Assembly: GCA_045602925.1 (NCBI GenBank)
Contig: JAZSCN010000008.1
Location: 114,811 to 178,810 of the forward strand
DNA: 64,000 nt
Reading direction: 5' to 3'
Source: UBA7477 sp045602925
GTDB taxonomy: Bacteria > Bacillota > Clostridia > Oscillospirales > Ruminococcaceae
In this document: positions 49,076 through 57,878 of the stretch, piece after piece
Position numbering within the stretch: the first letter of the stretch is position 1
How the letters are laid out: each line of letters opens with the position of its first letter
Made by a program: the position numbers and the translations under genes
Notes under the pieces: model-generated
What the model was told of the DNA's origin: nothing
The model's input: only the letters and a program-made list of their open reading frames with translations
Database searches by the model: none

Positions 49076-49119
49076 ATATGCACCCCAAAAGTTAGATACT
49101 TTTGTAGGTGCATATTTTT
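49076..49119. terminator. Terminator between ligA and the convergent small gene
   Basis: Arms ATATGCACC (49076-49084) and GGTGCATAT (49107-49115) with an inner AAAAGT/ACTTTT pair, then TTTTT. Confidence 0.75.
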
Positions 49120-49190
49120 ATGGCAAAAGGTGAGCGTCATAATAAAAAGCACCCTCGCCAAAAGGTGAGAGTGCAAGAATATCATATTGA

Positions 49191-49403
49191 TTAGATGATA
49201 TCGTCTTCCTGGTTAGGAATAGTAAGCTGCTTCTTAGGAACACGCTTGATTGGGTCATATTCCCACTTCTTGCAGCTATAGTCGCCAGCAACGAGACCCT
49301 GCTTTTCACAGAGAACCTTGTTACCTTCCTTAGCTCTGCTACCATATACACAGTAGGAACATGATGGTGTAATATTGTTACCGAAATAAGTTTTCTTTGC
49401 CAT
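49191..49403 (-). CDS. Small conserved Cys-containing protein
   Basis: A 70-residue protein with CSYCVYG near the N-terminus and two further Cys (VLCEKQG, YSCKKWEYD) in a C-x2-C ... C ... C order that suggests a zinc-ribbon-like site. GGAGTG lies about 7 bases before the ATG. I know such short proteins from clostridia only as conserved unknowns. A Pro/Lys-rich C-terminus precedes an acidic end. Single-gene unit. Confidence 0.7.
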   Translation of the reverse strand: MAKKTYFGNNITPSCSYCVYGSRAKEGNKVLCEKQGLVAGDYSCKKWEYDPIKRVPKKQLTIPNQEDDII

Positions 49404-49451
49404 TTATGACACTCCTTTTTTGAACTAATATCTTTCTCTATACTGATTATA

Positions 49452-50504
49452 TCATACTTTTTTATGAAATGCTAGTCTTTTTTTTAAAAAGAATAAAAAT
49501 ATCATTATTATTAGACAAAATGACGGTGCGAAATTGTCTATATTGACAATTATTCGTGGTGTTGTGGCAAAAACAGATAAATATTCGGCACAAATCTTGT
49601 AAAAAAACAGGTAAAACACAATAGGTGATATAGCAGATAGTATTATTCTAAGGAATATTAACTTATTAAAATCTATTTTGTGGTCAGAAATTTTGGCACA
49701 TTGTAGCCACACACAGCATCCACCTAGTGCAATAATTACTGTTACTAATGGCAAGATAGCATAGCTTTTTGCATTTACTTTTACAATATTTGTTGCGTCA
49801 GTTATTGAACGTAGAAATATACCAATAGAATCATTGTTTGATAGTTTAAATTCTAAAATGATTTTTTCTAATGCGACTGATATAACTGAAAATGCAACTA
49901 TTATAGAACACATTGAGAATAATGATTTTGAAGCTGATTCTACAGACTCTATTATAGCACTGGAAGGTTCTGTGCCATCTGATTTTTCTGATAATATAAT
50001 TCTATTGATTTTGAATGCTCTATTTATTATTATCGCACCAAAAATATTTGAAATAACAATTGAAAGGTATATTGCTATTCCTATTTTTTCGTTTTGATAA
50101 ACACAAGTTCCCATTGTTCCTATGATAAATGCCGGACCTGCCCCAAAGCAATATGAAGCTATAATTCCTGCTTGCTTTTTGGTAAGCTCTTTTTGCTTTA
50201 CAAGCTCACTGAGCATTTTAATGCCTACGGGATATCCTCCAACATTGGATATTATAAATATAGGAACTAAGTTTTCGTGCATTCCAAGTATCTTTGCAAT
50301 GGGTTTAAATGCGTGACTTATGTAACTAAGACACCTTGTTTTAATTATATAATCTGAAATTGCCATTGTTATAAAAAGCGATGGTATTATTATATTTATG
50401 CATTTTGATATTGAGTTGTTAATTTCGTTTGTTACATCTGAGATGTTGTAAATTGTAAAAACAAACGTTGAAATTATTATAATTATGCGAAAATATCTTT
50501 TCAT
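49452..50504 (-). CDS. ylbJ: YlbJ-like sporulation membrane protein
   Basis: A 350-residue polytopic membrane protein (about eight hydrophobic segments) related to nucleoside-recognition (Gate) proteins. Segments such as IIPSLFITMAI, SNVGGYPVGIKMLSEL and ASYCFGAGPAFIIGTMG match YlbJ, a SigE-controlled protein needed for the spore cortex in Bacillus. The ATG at 50504 follows GGAGGAAATA; the in-frame ATG 42 bases upstream is less likely. It is divergent from yqfC, another sporulation gene. Confidence 0.88.
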   Translation of the reverse strand: MKRYFRIIIIISTFVFTIYNISDVTNEINNSISKCINIIIPSLFITMAISDYIIKTRCLSYISHAFKPIAKILGMHENLVPIFIISNVGGYPVGIKMLSELVKQKELTKKQAGIIASYCFGAGPAFIIGTMGTCVYQNEKIGIAIYLSIVISNIFGAIIINRAFKINRIILSEKSDGTEPSSAIIESVESASKSLFSMCSIIVAFSVISVALEKIILEFKLSNNDSIGIFLRSITDATNIVKVNAKSYAILPLVTVIIALGGCCVWLQCAKISDHKIDFNKLIFLRIILSAISPIVFYLFFYKICAEYLSVFATTPRIIVNIDNFAPSFCLIIMIFLFFLKKRLAFHKKV

Positions 50505-50577
50505 TATTTCCTCCAATACTTTTTCACTAAGTATATGCAAGGACAAAGCTTAATATAATTTATCGGAGGGTGATTAT

Positions 50578-50838
50578 ATGTCAAGCTTTAAGAAACTAAT
50601 GAAGAAATCAGCATACTATAATTCATTTATAAACATTATAGACAGCGAAAGGGTAATAATAGAAAACTGTCGTTCTATAAATGAGTGTAGTGATATTATG
50701 GTGAGTATAGGCAGTGCAGAAAATGATATAGAAATATGGGGCAGTAACTTGGTTGTTACCTGTTATACTAATACCAGCATTGAAGTTCAAGGAAAAATTG
50801 ATAACGTTTCTATATCAAAAAGAAGGGGAGCTTTATGA
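50578..50838 (+). CDS. yqfC: Sporulation protein YqfC
   Basis: An 86-residue YqfC/YabP-family protein (NCRSINECSDIMVSI, then GSNLVVTCYTNTSIEVQGKI), a mother-cell sporulation protein whose role is probably at the spore surface or engulfment membrane. CGGAGGGTG lies before the ATG. It overlaps yqfD by 4 bases, the standard arrangement. Confidence 0.92.
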   Translation: MSSFKKLMKKSAYYNSFINIIDSERVIIENCRSINECSDIMVSIGSAENDIEIWGSNLVVTCYTNTSIEVQGKIDNVSISKRRGAL

Positions 50839-52001
50839 TTTGTGAAAAGTTTGGTGTATGTACTGTTTCGATAACTGAGGGCAACAAGTCAAAGTTCATA
50901 AATGAAGTTTTAACTTCAAATATTATGCTTGAAGGATTTACAGAAACAAACAATGAGATAAGATGTAAAGTGTTAAGCGTTAAAATTAAACATCTCAAAA
51001 AGCTTTGTGATAAGTATGAATGTAAGCTTAATATAATATCAGAAAACGGAATTAATGTAAAAATCAGAAAGCACAATAAGCACTATGGCATTTTAATTGG
51101 AATAGTAACAATAATCATAATACTAACTGTATTATCAAACCATGTTCTTCAAGTAAAAATAGTCGGTGCTGATGCAGAGACACGAGAGGCTGTTAATGCA
51201 GTGCTGGAGGATATGGATATTGGTTTTGGCAGTTTTATTCCCGGGATAAACTTTTATGAGCTCGAAACTGCACTTGCTCTACAAACTGATTGTATTGCTT
51301 GGGCCGGTGTAAGAAGTCACGGAAGCACTCTGATAATAAACGTAAGTCAGGTTAAAGAGCAACCGGATTTAGAACAAAAAAGAATGCCTGCTAATGTGAT
51401 TTCTACTCAAAACGCGGTTGTGACTGATGCAATAGTCTATAGCGGGAAATTAAATGTTATGATAGGCGACGCTGTTGCAAAAGGTCAAATCATTATCAGT
51501 GGAGAATACACAGATATAAATGGTGAGCTGTGTTATAGATATGCTAAGGCAGATATTACAGGAACTTTTTCACATAATGCAAGTTTTAAACAAAGTTTTG
51601 TTACAATAGAAAAGATTATATCTCCAACTGAATTAAAAACCAAAAGTCTCTTACTTTTCGATGCGGATATTCCATTATTTTCGAAAAACTATAACGGTAG
51701 ATATATTGAAAATGAGAGCTCATCATATTTTTCTTTCCTTGGATTTGAACTGCCTATAGGCATAAAACATACAAGTTATGATGAGTATTCCTACGTTACA
51801 TATACTCAAAAAGAAGATGAAGCCAGAGAGGCATTAATGGCAGATATTTTAAGATACGAGAAGAATTTTCTTTCGGATTATGAGATTTTAGATAAGAATG
51901 TAACTGTTAAAAAAGACAAAAATGGATTCTACGCAAATGTATCATATATACTAAGTGGAGAAATTGGTGAAACACAGATAATTCTTGCGAAAAAAGATTA
52001 A
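50835..52001 (+). CDS. yqfD: Sporulation protein YqfD
   Basis: A 388-residue membrane protein with a cytoplasmic N-domain (1-~82), one membrane helix (~84-101) and a large outer domain containing the family pattern GINFYELETALALQ and IAWAGVRSHGSTLIINV. It belongs to the SigE regulon in Bacillus. ATGA-type overlap with yqfC indicates coupled translation. Followed after 89 bases by phoH. Confidence 0.93.
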   Translation: MICEKFGVCTVSITEGNKSKFINEVLTSNIMLEGFTETNNEIRCKVLSVKIKHLKKLCDKYECKLNIISENGINVKIRKHNKHYGILIGIVTIIIILTVLSNHVLQVKIVGADAETREAVNAVLEDMDIGFGSFIPGINFYELETALALQTDCIAWAGVRSHGSTLIINVSQVKEQPDLEQKRMPANVISTQNAVVTDAIVYSGKLNVMIGDAVAKGQIIISGEYTDINGELCYRYAKADITGTFSHNASFKQSFVTIEKIISPTELKTKSLLLFDADIPLFSKNYNGRYIENESSSYFSFLGFELPIGIKHTSYDEYSYVTYTQKEDEAREALMADILRYEKNFLSDYEILDKNVTVKKDKNGFYANVSYILSGEIGETQIILAKKD

Positions 52002-52090
52002 AAAGTACTTTAAATTTTGATGTGACTATGATATAATATATCTTGAGTTAGTGTGTATACTAGCTTAAATTTTAATGTATCGGTGAGTAA

Positions 52091-53062
52091 ATGACTGAGA
52101 GGATTATAAATGTAGAACGCTCTGAGCTTATTATTAATTTGTTCGGTAGCTATGATGAAAATTTAAAGGCACTTGAAAAGGAATATGGCGTTTCCATCGT
52201 TAATAGAGATGGCGACATTAAAATAACAGGCGCCGAAGAACAGACATACAACGCTGCACAAGCGATTGAAGCTTTATTGTTTGTTGCTTCTAAGGGTGAG
52301 CTGATTACAGACCAGAATGTGCGATATGTAATTTCTATGGTCGCAGACGGAACGCAGGAGCAGGTTAAATCACTCAGTGGTGACGGCATATGTGTTACAA
52401 TGAGTGGTAAGATTGTCAAGCCCAAAACTCTTGGACAAAAGCAGTATATACAAGCTATAAAAGATAATACGATTGTTATTGGTGTTGGACCTGCCGGTAC
52501 AGGCAAAACTTATCTTGCTGTTGCTATGGCGGTCAAAGCTTTCAGGGCACACGAAGTCAATAAGATAATCCTTACAAGACCTGCTGTTGAAGCCGGTGAA
52601 AAGCTCGGCTTTCTGCCCGGAGATTTACAAGATAAGGTTGACCCATATCTTAGACCTCTCTATGATGCTCTCTTTGATATGCTCGGTCCAGAATCATTTG
52701 CAAGACAGCAGGAGAGAGGTTGTATCGAGGTTGCGCCACTTGCGTATATGAGAGGCCGTACACTTGATGATGCATTTATTATTCTCGACGAAGCTCAGAA
52801 TACAACTCCTGAACAGATGAAGATGTTTCTTACACGACTTGGTTTTAACAGTAAGATTGTTATTACAGGAGATATTACTCAGATTGACTTACCGGAAAAG
52901 AGAAAGTCCGGTTTGATTGAGGCTATGAGGGTTCTCAAAAATGTTGATGATATCTCTATAAGACGTTTTTCAGAAAAAGACGTTGTAAGACACAAGCTTG
53001 TTCAGGATATTATCAAGGCATATGAAAAATTCAACGAGGAAGGTAAAAGACATAATGGATAA
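52091..53062 (+). CDS. phoH: PhoH-family P-loop NTPase (YbeZ-like)
   Basis: A 323-residue ATPase/RNA-binding protein linked to rRNA maturation together with YbeY. An N-terminal KH-like region (1-~110), Walker A GPAGTGKTY and Walker B IILDEAQN are visible, with the conserved RPAVEAGEKLGFLPGDLQ and GDITQIDLP. It overlaps ybeY by 8 bases. Confidence 0.96.
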   Translation: MTERIINVERSELIINLFGSYDENLKALEKEYGVSIVNRDGDIKITGAEEQTYNAAQAIEALLFVASKGELITDQNVRYVISMVADGTQEQVKSLSGDGICVTMSGKIVKPKTLGQKQYIQAIKDNTIVIGVGPAGTGKTYLAVAMAVKAFRAHEVNKIILTRPAVEAGEKLGFLPGDLQDKVDPYLRPLYDALFDMLGPESFARQQERGCIEVAPLAYMRGRTLDDAFIILDEAQNTTPEQMKMFLTRLGFNSKIVITGDITQIDLPEKRKSGLIEAMRVLKNVDDISIRRFSEKDVVRHKLVQDIIKAYEKFNEEGKRHNG

Positions 53063-53567
53063 AATCAAAGTTTTAATTTCTAATAATCAGGATATAGTTA
53101 AGGTTCCGGTTGGAATTAGATTACTTATAAGAAAGTGCTGTCACGCAGTTTTATCATATGAAGGATTTAAGGGAGATGCTGAGGTTAGCGTTTCTTTTGT
53201 TGATAACAGCAATATTCATGAACTTAACCTTAAATATCGCAATGTAGACAGACCTACAGATGTTCTTTCTTTTCCTCTTGGCGAAGATGGTTCATATGAT
53301 AAAAATCCTGAAACCGGTGCATTCCTATTGGGCGATATTGTAATTTCACTTGAAACTGCACTTAAGCAGTCTGAGGTTTACGGACATTCACTTGAACGTG
53401 AAGTCGGATTTTTAACTGTTCATTCTATGCTTCATCTTCTCGGCTATGATCACGAAACCTCTAAGCTTAACGAAAGAATTATGCGCGAAAAAGAAGAAGC
53501 AATTCTCTCGCAACTTGGCGTTTCAAGAGATATCAGCTATAATACAGTCACTGAAGAGCAGGAATGA
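53055..53567 (+). CDS. ybeY: Endoribonuclease/rRNA maturation factor YbeY
   Basis: A 170-residue metallo-RNase of 16S rRNA maturation. The zinc motif HSMLHLLGYDHE (H-x3-H-x5-H) is present, and the RNVDRPTDVLSFPL segment precedes it. The ATG at 53055, with GGAAGG upstream, overlaps the end of phoH. The common dgkA gene between ybeY and era is absent here. Confidence 0.96.
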   Translation: MDKIKVLISNNQDIVKVPVGIRLLIRKCCHAVLSYEGFKGDAEVSVSFVDNSNIHELNLKYRNVDRPTDVLSFPLGEDGSYDKNPETGAFLLGDIVISLETALKQSEVYGHSLEREVGFLTVHSMLHLLGYDHETSKLNERIMREKEEAILSQLGVSRDISYNTVTEEQE

Positions 53568-53589
53568 TTTAAGAAGTACGGAGTTTTAT

Positions 53590-54495
53590 ATGTCAAGTAA
53601 AAATGCTTTTATAACTATTGTAGGTAGAGCTAACGTCGGCAAATCTTCACTTTTAAATAAGCTAATAGGTGAAAAGATAGCTGCTGTAAGTAATAAACCA
53701 CAGACTACAAGAACTAAGATTACAGGGGTTTTGACTAAAGGCGATACGCAGTACGTTTTTATGGATACTCCTGGTATGCATAAGCCTAAGAACAAGCTAT
53801 CAGACCATATGGTGAAGACTATTTCTGATGCTGTATCAGATGGCGAAATAATTATGCTTGTTGCTGATTGTACAAAGAAGATTTCTGATAATGAAATCAG
53901 CCTTATCAAAAGCTTTAAGTCATCTAGAATGAAGACGATTCTTGTGCTCAATAAAATCGACCTTCTTGATGATAAATCTAAGCTTATTTCAAAAATCAGT
54001 GAATATACTGAGCATTATGATTTTGATGAAGTTGTTCCTATCAGCGTATATGAAAATGATGGTATAGATGCACTCATGGATGCGGTTTCAAAGTACGCAG
54101 TAGAAGGCCCACACTTTTTCCCTGATGATGCTATTACTGACCAACCCGAAAAGGTAATTATGGCTGAGATTATCAGAGAAAAGGCACTTAGAAACTTAAG
54201 CGAAGAAGTACCTCATGGAATTGCTGTTACTATCGAATCGCTCAAGGAAAGAGATAATCGTAACGGTGAAGGCGTGCTCGATATTTCTGCTGTTATTTAT
54301 TGCGAAAGAGATTCTCATAAAGGTATTGTTATTGGTAAGGGCGGTGCAATGCTTAAGAAGATTGGCTCTGATTCAAGAGCTGAGCTAGAAAGCTTTTTCC
54401 AGATTAAAGTTAACCTGCAATGCTGGGTTAAGGTAAAAGAAGGATGGAGAAACAGAGAGGGTATTATAAGAAATTTTGGCCTTTCTGATAAATAA
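53590..54495 (+). CDS. era: GTPase Era
   Basis: A 301-residue small-subunit assembly GTPase: G1 GRANVGKSSLLNKL (the usual GRPNVGKS with Ala for Pro), switch KPQTTRTKI, G3 DTPGMHKPK, G4 NKIDLLD, and a C-terminal KH domain with GKGGAMLKKIG. The start at 53590 has CGGAG 7 bases upstream; earlier in-frame codons overlap ybeY in another frame. Confidence 0.96.
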   Translation: MSSKNAFITIVGRANVGKSSLLNKLIGEKIAAVSNKPQTTRTKITGVLTKGDTQYVFMDTPGMHKPKNKLSDHMVKTISDAVSDGEIIMLVADCTKKISDNEISLIKSFKSSRMKTILVLNKIDLLDDKSKLISKISEYTEHYDFDEVVPISVYENDGIDALMDAVSKYAVEGPHFFPDDAITDQPEKVIMAEIIREKALRNLSEEVPHGIAVTIESLKERDNRNGEGVLDISAVIYCERDSHKGIVIGKGGAMLKKIGSDSRAELESFFQIKVNLQCWVKVKEGWRNREGIIRNFGLSDK

Positions 54496-54543
54496 TAAAG
54501 CCTCGATATGCAGATAATATCTGTAGAGATTTGAGGTGTTTTT

Positions 54544-54663
54544 ATGAAAGACAAGCTTTGGAATATATTTCTTTCAAGCGGTAAGATTACTGACTATTTG
54601 AATTATAAAAAGTACGAGGATGTGAGCTACGATGCAGACAGTAAACGGAGTAATAATTCGTGA
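54544..54663 (+). CDS. yqzL: YqzL-like mini-protein
   Basis: A 39-residue ORF (MKDKLWNIFLSSGKITDYL..., then YKKYEDV) between era and recO, the same position and N-terminal pattern (W-N-x-F-x-x-x-G-x-I-x-x-Y-L) as B. subtilis YqzL. GAGGTG lies 6 bases before the ATG and is the right arm of a small hairpin. It overlaps the recO start by 32 bases in another frame. Function unknown. Confidence 0.75.
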   Translation: MKDKLWNIFLSSGKITDYLNYKKYEDVSYDADSKRSNNS

Positions 54664-55381
54664 CAGAAAAGTCGGCGACAACGACAAGGCTGTTACTGTG
54701 CTCACAAGAGAAATCGGACTTATTGATATCACCGTCAGAGGCGCTATGAAAATCACAAGCAAAAGCTCAAGCTCAATTCAGCTTTTTATGTACTCTAAGC
54801 TTTGCATAAATGAAAGCAAGGGCAGATACTATCTTGACAGCGCCGAGCCTGTAAACGTGTTTTATAACATTAGACTTGATGTTGAGAAATTTGCATTAGC
54901 AAGCTATTTTTCTGAGCTTATTACTTATTCCGTGCTATTCGGACAGCCTTGTGATATCATAACAAGACTGCTTCTTAACACACTTTATTTTCTTGACAAC
55001 GGAAAGCTCAGCCACAGAATTTTAAAGCCTATATTCGAGCTCAGGTTTATTTCCGAGCTTGGACATCTGCCTGCTCTTCTGGGATGCTGCCAGTGCAATT
55101 GCTACGAACATGAAAAGATGTATTTCAACCTGTATGATGGTAAGCTTACCTGCGGTGATTGCAGCAAGGTAGGGGAGATAGAGAATATCATTAAGCTTTC
55201 TCCCAATATTTTAAATGCTGTAAGATACATCTCGCTGATTGACTATAAGAAGCTCTATAACATAAGACTTCCGGATAATCTGAGAGCTGAGCTTTCAGAA
55301 ATCACTGAAAACTACGTTTCAGTTCAGCTGGGAAAGAGATTTAAAACACTCGATTTTTACAAGACTATTATTTCACAATAA
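54632..55381 (+). CDS. recO: DNA repair protein RecO
   Basis: A 249-residue recombination mediator that loads RecA with RecR on SSB-coated DNA. An N-terminal OB fold (1-~80, VIIRDRKVGDNDKAVTVLTREIGL) is followed by a helical domain with a four-Cys zinc site (CCQCN ... CGDC, ~150-177). It starts inside yqzL and ends 11 bases before mutS2. Confidence 0.94.
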   Translation: MQTVNGVIIRDRKVGDNDKAVTVLTREIGLIDITVRGAMKITSKSSSSIQLFMYSKLCINESKGRYYLDSAEPVNVFYNIRLDVEKFALASYFSELITYSVLFGQPCDIITRLLLNTLYFLDNGKLSHRILKPIFELRFISELGHLPALLGCCQCNCYEHEKMYFNLYDGKLTCGDCSKVGEIENIIKLSPNILNAVRYISLIDYKKLYNIRLPDNLRAELSEITENYVSVQLGKRFKTLDFYKTIISQ

Positions 55382-55392
55382 AGGAACCCAAA

Positions 55393-57783
55393 ATGAATAA
55401 ATACTACAAAACTATTGAACTACATAAAATCCTTGAGCTGCTGGCTTTGGAATGTTCAAACGATGCTGCAAAGAATCTTGCACTTTCGATTGAACCGATG
55501 ACACAGCTCAGTGATGTAAAGAAAGAGATTTCAAAGACATCGGATGCTCTGGAGCTTTCTGTTAAGTACGGAACACCGATGTTTTACTCGTTTAAAAATA
55601 TCGCTCCGCTTGTTGAAAAGGCAAGCTCGGGAGCAACTCTAGGTCTTTCAGAGCTTATTGAAATAAGAAGAATGCTTCATCAGATTTCAGAGCTTGTAAG
55701 ATGGCACAATGACGGTGACAACAACGAAAGTACGCTTGACTACCTGTTTGAATGCCTGTTCCCGAATGACTACCTTATGCGTAGGCTTGATAGTGCAATT
55801 ATCAGTGAAGATGAGCTTGCTGATGATGCAAGTGCTGAATTAGCTTCAATAAGACGTAAAATCAACAGAGCGGGTGCTAAGATTAAAGAGACTCTTGAAT
55901 CTATGATAAAGTCCTCTGAAACAAAGAAGTTTCTACAGGAAACAAGAGTTACAATGAGAGATGGCAGATACGTTCTGCCTGTAAAAACTGAACACAAGGG
56001 CAATATAAACGGACTTGTACACGATACATCTTCAACAGGAGCAACACTGTTTATTGAACCTATCTCTGTTGTTGAAGCAAACAACGACATCCGCATTCTA
56101 AAGGTTCAGGAGCAGGAAGAAATTCACCGAATAATCGCTGATTTTTCAAAGCAATGTGCCGAATTCAAGGAGCAGCTTATTTCAGGCTACAACGCTTCAG
56201 TTCAGTTAAGCCTGTATTTTGCAAAGGCAAATCTCGCAGCGAGAATGAGAGCCTGCGCACCTGAAATTTCAAATGACGGAATTGTCCTACTTAAAAAAGC
56301 AAGACACCCACTTATCGATAAGGATAAGGTTGTGCCAATTGACGTTGAGCTTGGTGATAAGTTCAGTACTCTCATTATCACAGGTCCGAATACCGGTGGT
56401 AAAACTGTTATCTTAAAGACCGTAGGACTTCTTACAGCTATGACGATGTGTGGATTGCTTATCCCGGTAGCTGATGGCTCTAAGATTTCTATTTTCGAGA
56501 AAATTCTTGTGGATATTGGTGATAATCAATCTATTGAAGAAAGCCTTTCAACCTTCTCGTCTCATATGAATAGAGTTGTTGAAATACTTAAAAATGCTGA
56601 TTGGAACAGTCTAGTTTTAGTTGACGAGCTAGGTTCTGGTACTGACCCTGTAGAAGGTGCTGCACTTGCGGTTTCTATTATAGAGAGACTTAAGCAGCAG
56701 GGTGCAAAAATTATCTGCACCACGCATTATCAAGAACTAAAGCTTTTTGCGATTGATACAGACGATGTTGAGAATGCTTCTTGCGAGTTTGATGTAAATA
56801 CCTTAAGACCAACGTATAGGCTTATAATTGGGTCTCCCGGCAAGTCTAATGCTTTTGAGATATCAAGACAGCTTGGCATACCGGATGATATTATTGATGA
56901 TGCTAAGGCTATTCTAACAGGTGAGAACAGACGCTTTGAAGAGATTATTGAAAACCTTGAAAAGACTAGGCTTGAGCTTGATAAACAAAGAGCCGAGGCA
57001 AAAGAAGCTAATAATACTGCTCAAAAGCTTAAAGCTGAGCTTACTGAACAACGTGCTCTTCTTGAAAAACATAAGGAACAAGAGCTTGAAATTGCAAGAC
57101 GTGAAGCTAATGCGATTGTAAAGCGTGTTACTGCACAGTCTGAAAAGCTTATTGATGAGCTGGATGAAATCAGAAAACAGAAGGAAAAAACCGATTTTGC
57201 TAAGCTTGCTATTGATGCAAAGCACAAGAGCAAGTCTACATTAAATCAGCTCTATAACGACGCAAATCCTATCACGGCGAATAACGAGGAATACGTTCTT
57301 CCTAGGCCTCTTGTTAAGGGGGATAATGTTCTCATTGCTGATATGAATAAGAAAGGAATTGTTGTCACTCCACCGGATGAGAGTGGAAACTGCTTTATCC
57401 AGGCTGGTATTATGAAGACGAAAATTCATGTTTCTAAGCTGCGACTTATTGAGAAACAACAAGCATCAAATAATCTGAATAAAAAGCAGGGTAGTGGTAG
57501 AGTAACAAGCAAGGGCGTAGAGAGTAAAATGACAAGACGCCCACAGCTTGAGCTCGATATTCGTGGATATGCTTCCGATGATGGTGTCTATGAGGTAGAT
57601 AACTTCCTCGACCAAGCAGTTATGTCCGGCGCTTCTGTCGTTACAATCATACATGGAAAGGGAACAGGCGTCCTTAAAAATTCAATAAGGAATCATTTAA
57701 AGCGTCATCCTCACGTTGCAAACTTCAGAAAAGGCCTTTATGGCGAAGGCGAAGATGGAGTTACTATCGTTGAACTTAAATAA
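55393..57783 (+). CDS. mutS2: Endonuclease MutS2
   Basis: A 796-residue MutS2 (recombination suppression, rescue of collided ribosomes in Bacillus as RqcU). The MutS-like core leads to the ATPase with Walker A GPNTGGKT (~331-338), EESLSTFSSHM and Walker B LVLVDELGSGTDP; a long coiled coil covers ~510-620; a KOW-like region follows; and the C-terminal Smr nuclease domain (LDIRGYASDD ... IIHGKGTGVLKN) ends the protein. Codon preference changes near 56.3-56.5 kb. Confidence 0.96.
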   Translation: MNKYYKTIELHKILELLALECSNDAAKNLALSIEPMTQLSDVKKEISKTSDALELSVKYGTPMFYSFKNIAPLVEKASSGATLGLSELIEIRRMLHQISELVRWHNDGDNNESTLDYLFECLFPNDYLMRRLDSAIISEDELADDASAELASIRRKINRAGAKIKETLESMIKSSETKKFLQETRVTMRDGRYVLPVKTEHKGNINGLVHDTSSTGATLFIEPISVVEANNDIRILKVQEQEEIHRIIADFSKQCAEFKEQLISGYNASVQLSLYFAKANLAARMRACAPEISNDGIVLLKKARHPLIDKDKVVPIDVELGDKFSTLIITGPNTGGKTVILKTVGLLTAMTMCGLLIPVADGSKISIFEKILVDIGDNQSIEESLSTFSSHMNRVVEILKNADWNSLVLVDELGSGTDPVEGAALAVSIIERLKQQGAKIICTTHYQELKLFAIDTDDVENASCEFDVNTLRPTYRLIIGSPGKSNAFEISRQLGIPDDIIDDAKAILTGENRRFEEIIENLEKTRLELDKQRAEAKEANNTAQKLKAELTEQRALLEKHKEQELEIARREANAIVKRVTAQSEKLIDELDEIRKQKEKTDFAKLAIDAKHKSKSTLNQLYNDANPITANNEEYVLPRPLVKGDNVLIADMNKKGIVVTPPDESGNCFIQAGIMKTKIHVSKLRLIEKQQASNNLNKKQGSGRVTSKGVESKMTRRPQLELDIRGYASDDGVYEVDNFLDQAVMSGASVVTIIHGKGTGVLKNSIRNHLKRHPHVANFRKGLYGEGEDGVTIVELK

Positions 57784-57788
57784 TTATC

Positions 57789-57820
57789 AAAAGACAGGTG
57801 TAATATCCTGTCTTTTTCTT
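57789..57820 (+). terminator. Terminator of the era-mutS2 cluster
   Basis: Stem AAAAGACAGG (57789-57798) with CCTGTCTTTT (57807-57816), followed by TCTT. Confidence 0.85.
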
Positions 57821-57847
57821 GTATTTATCTAGCTTTAATGATATAAT
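57819..57847 (+). promoter_or_regulatory. SigA-type promoter of the GH25 gene
   Basis: TTGTAT (57819-57824), 17 bases, TATAAT (57842-57847), directly after the terminator. Confidence 0.75.
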
Positions 57848-57878
57848 TAATATATACAAATGAAAGGATACACGTGAT

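Noticed and set aside
49076..49119. IS3-family inverted-repeat remnant (TGCACCCCAAAAGTTAGA resembles an IS3-type end)
   Set aside because: The 44-base stretch makes a good terminator hairpin with a T run between convergent genes and there is no transposase remnant; the terminator explanation is sufficient.
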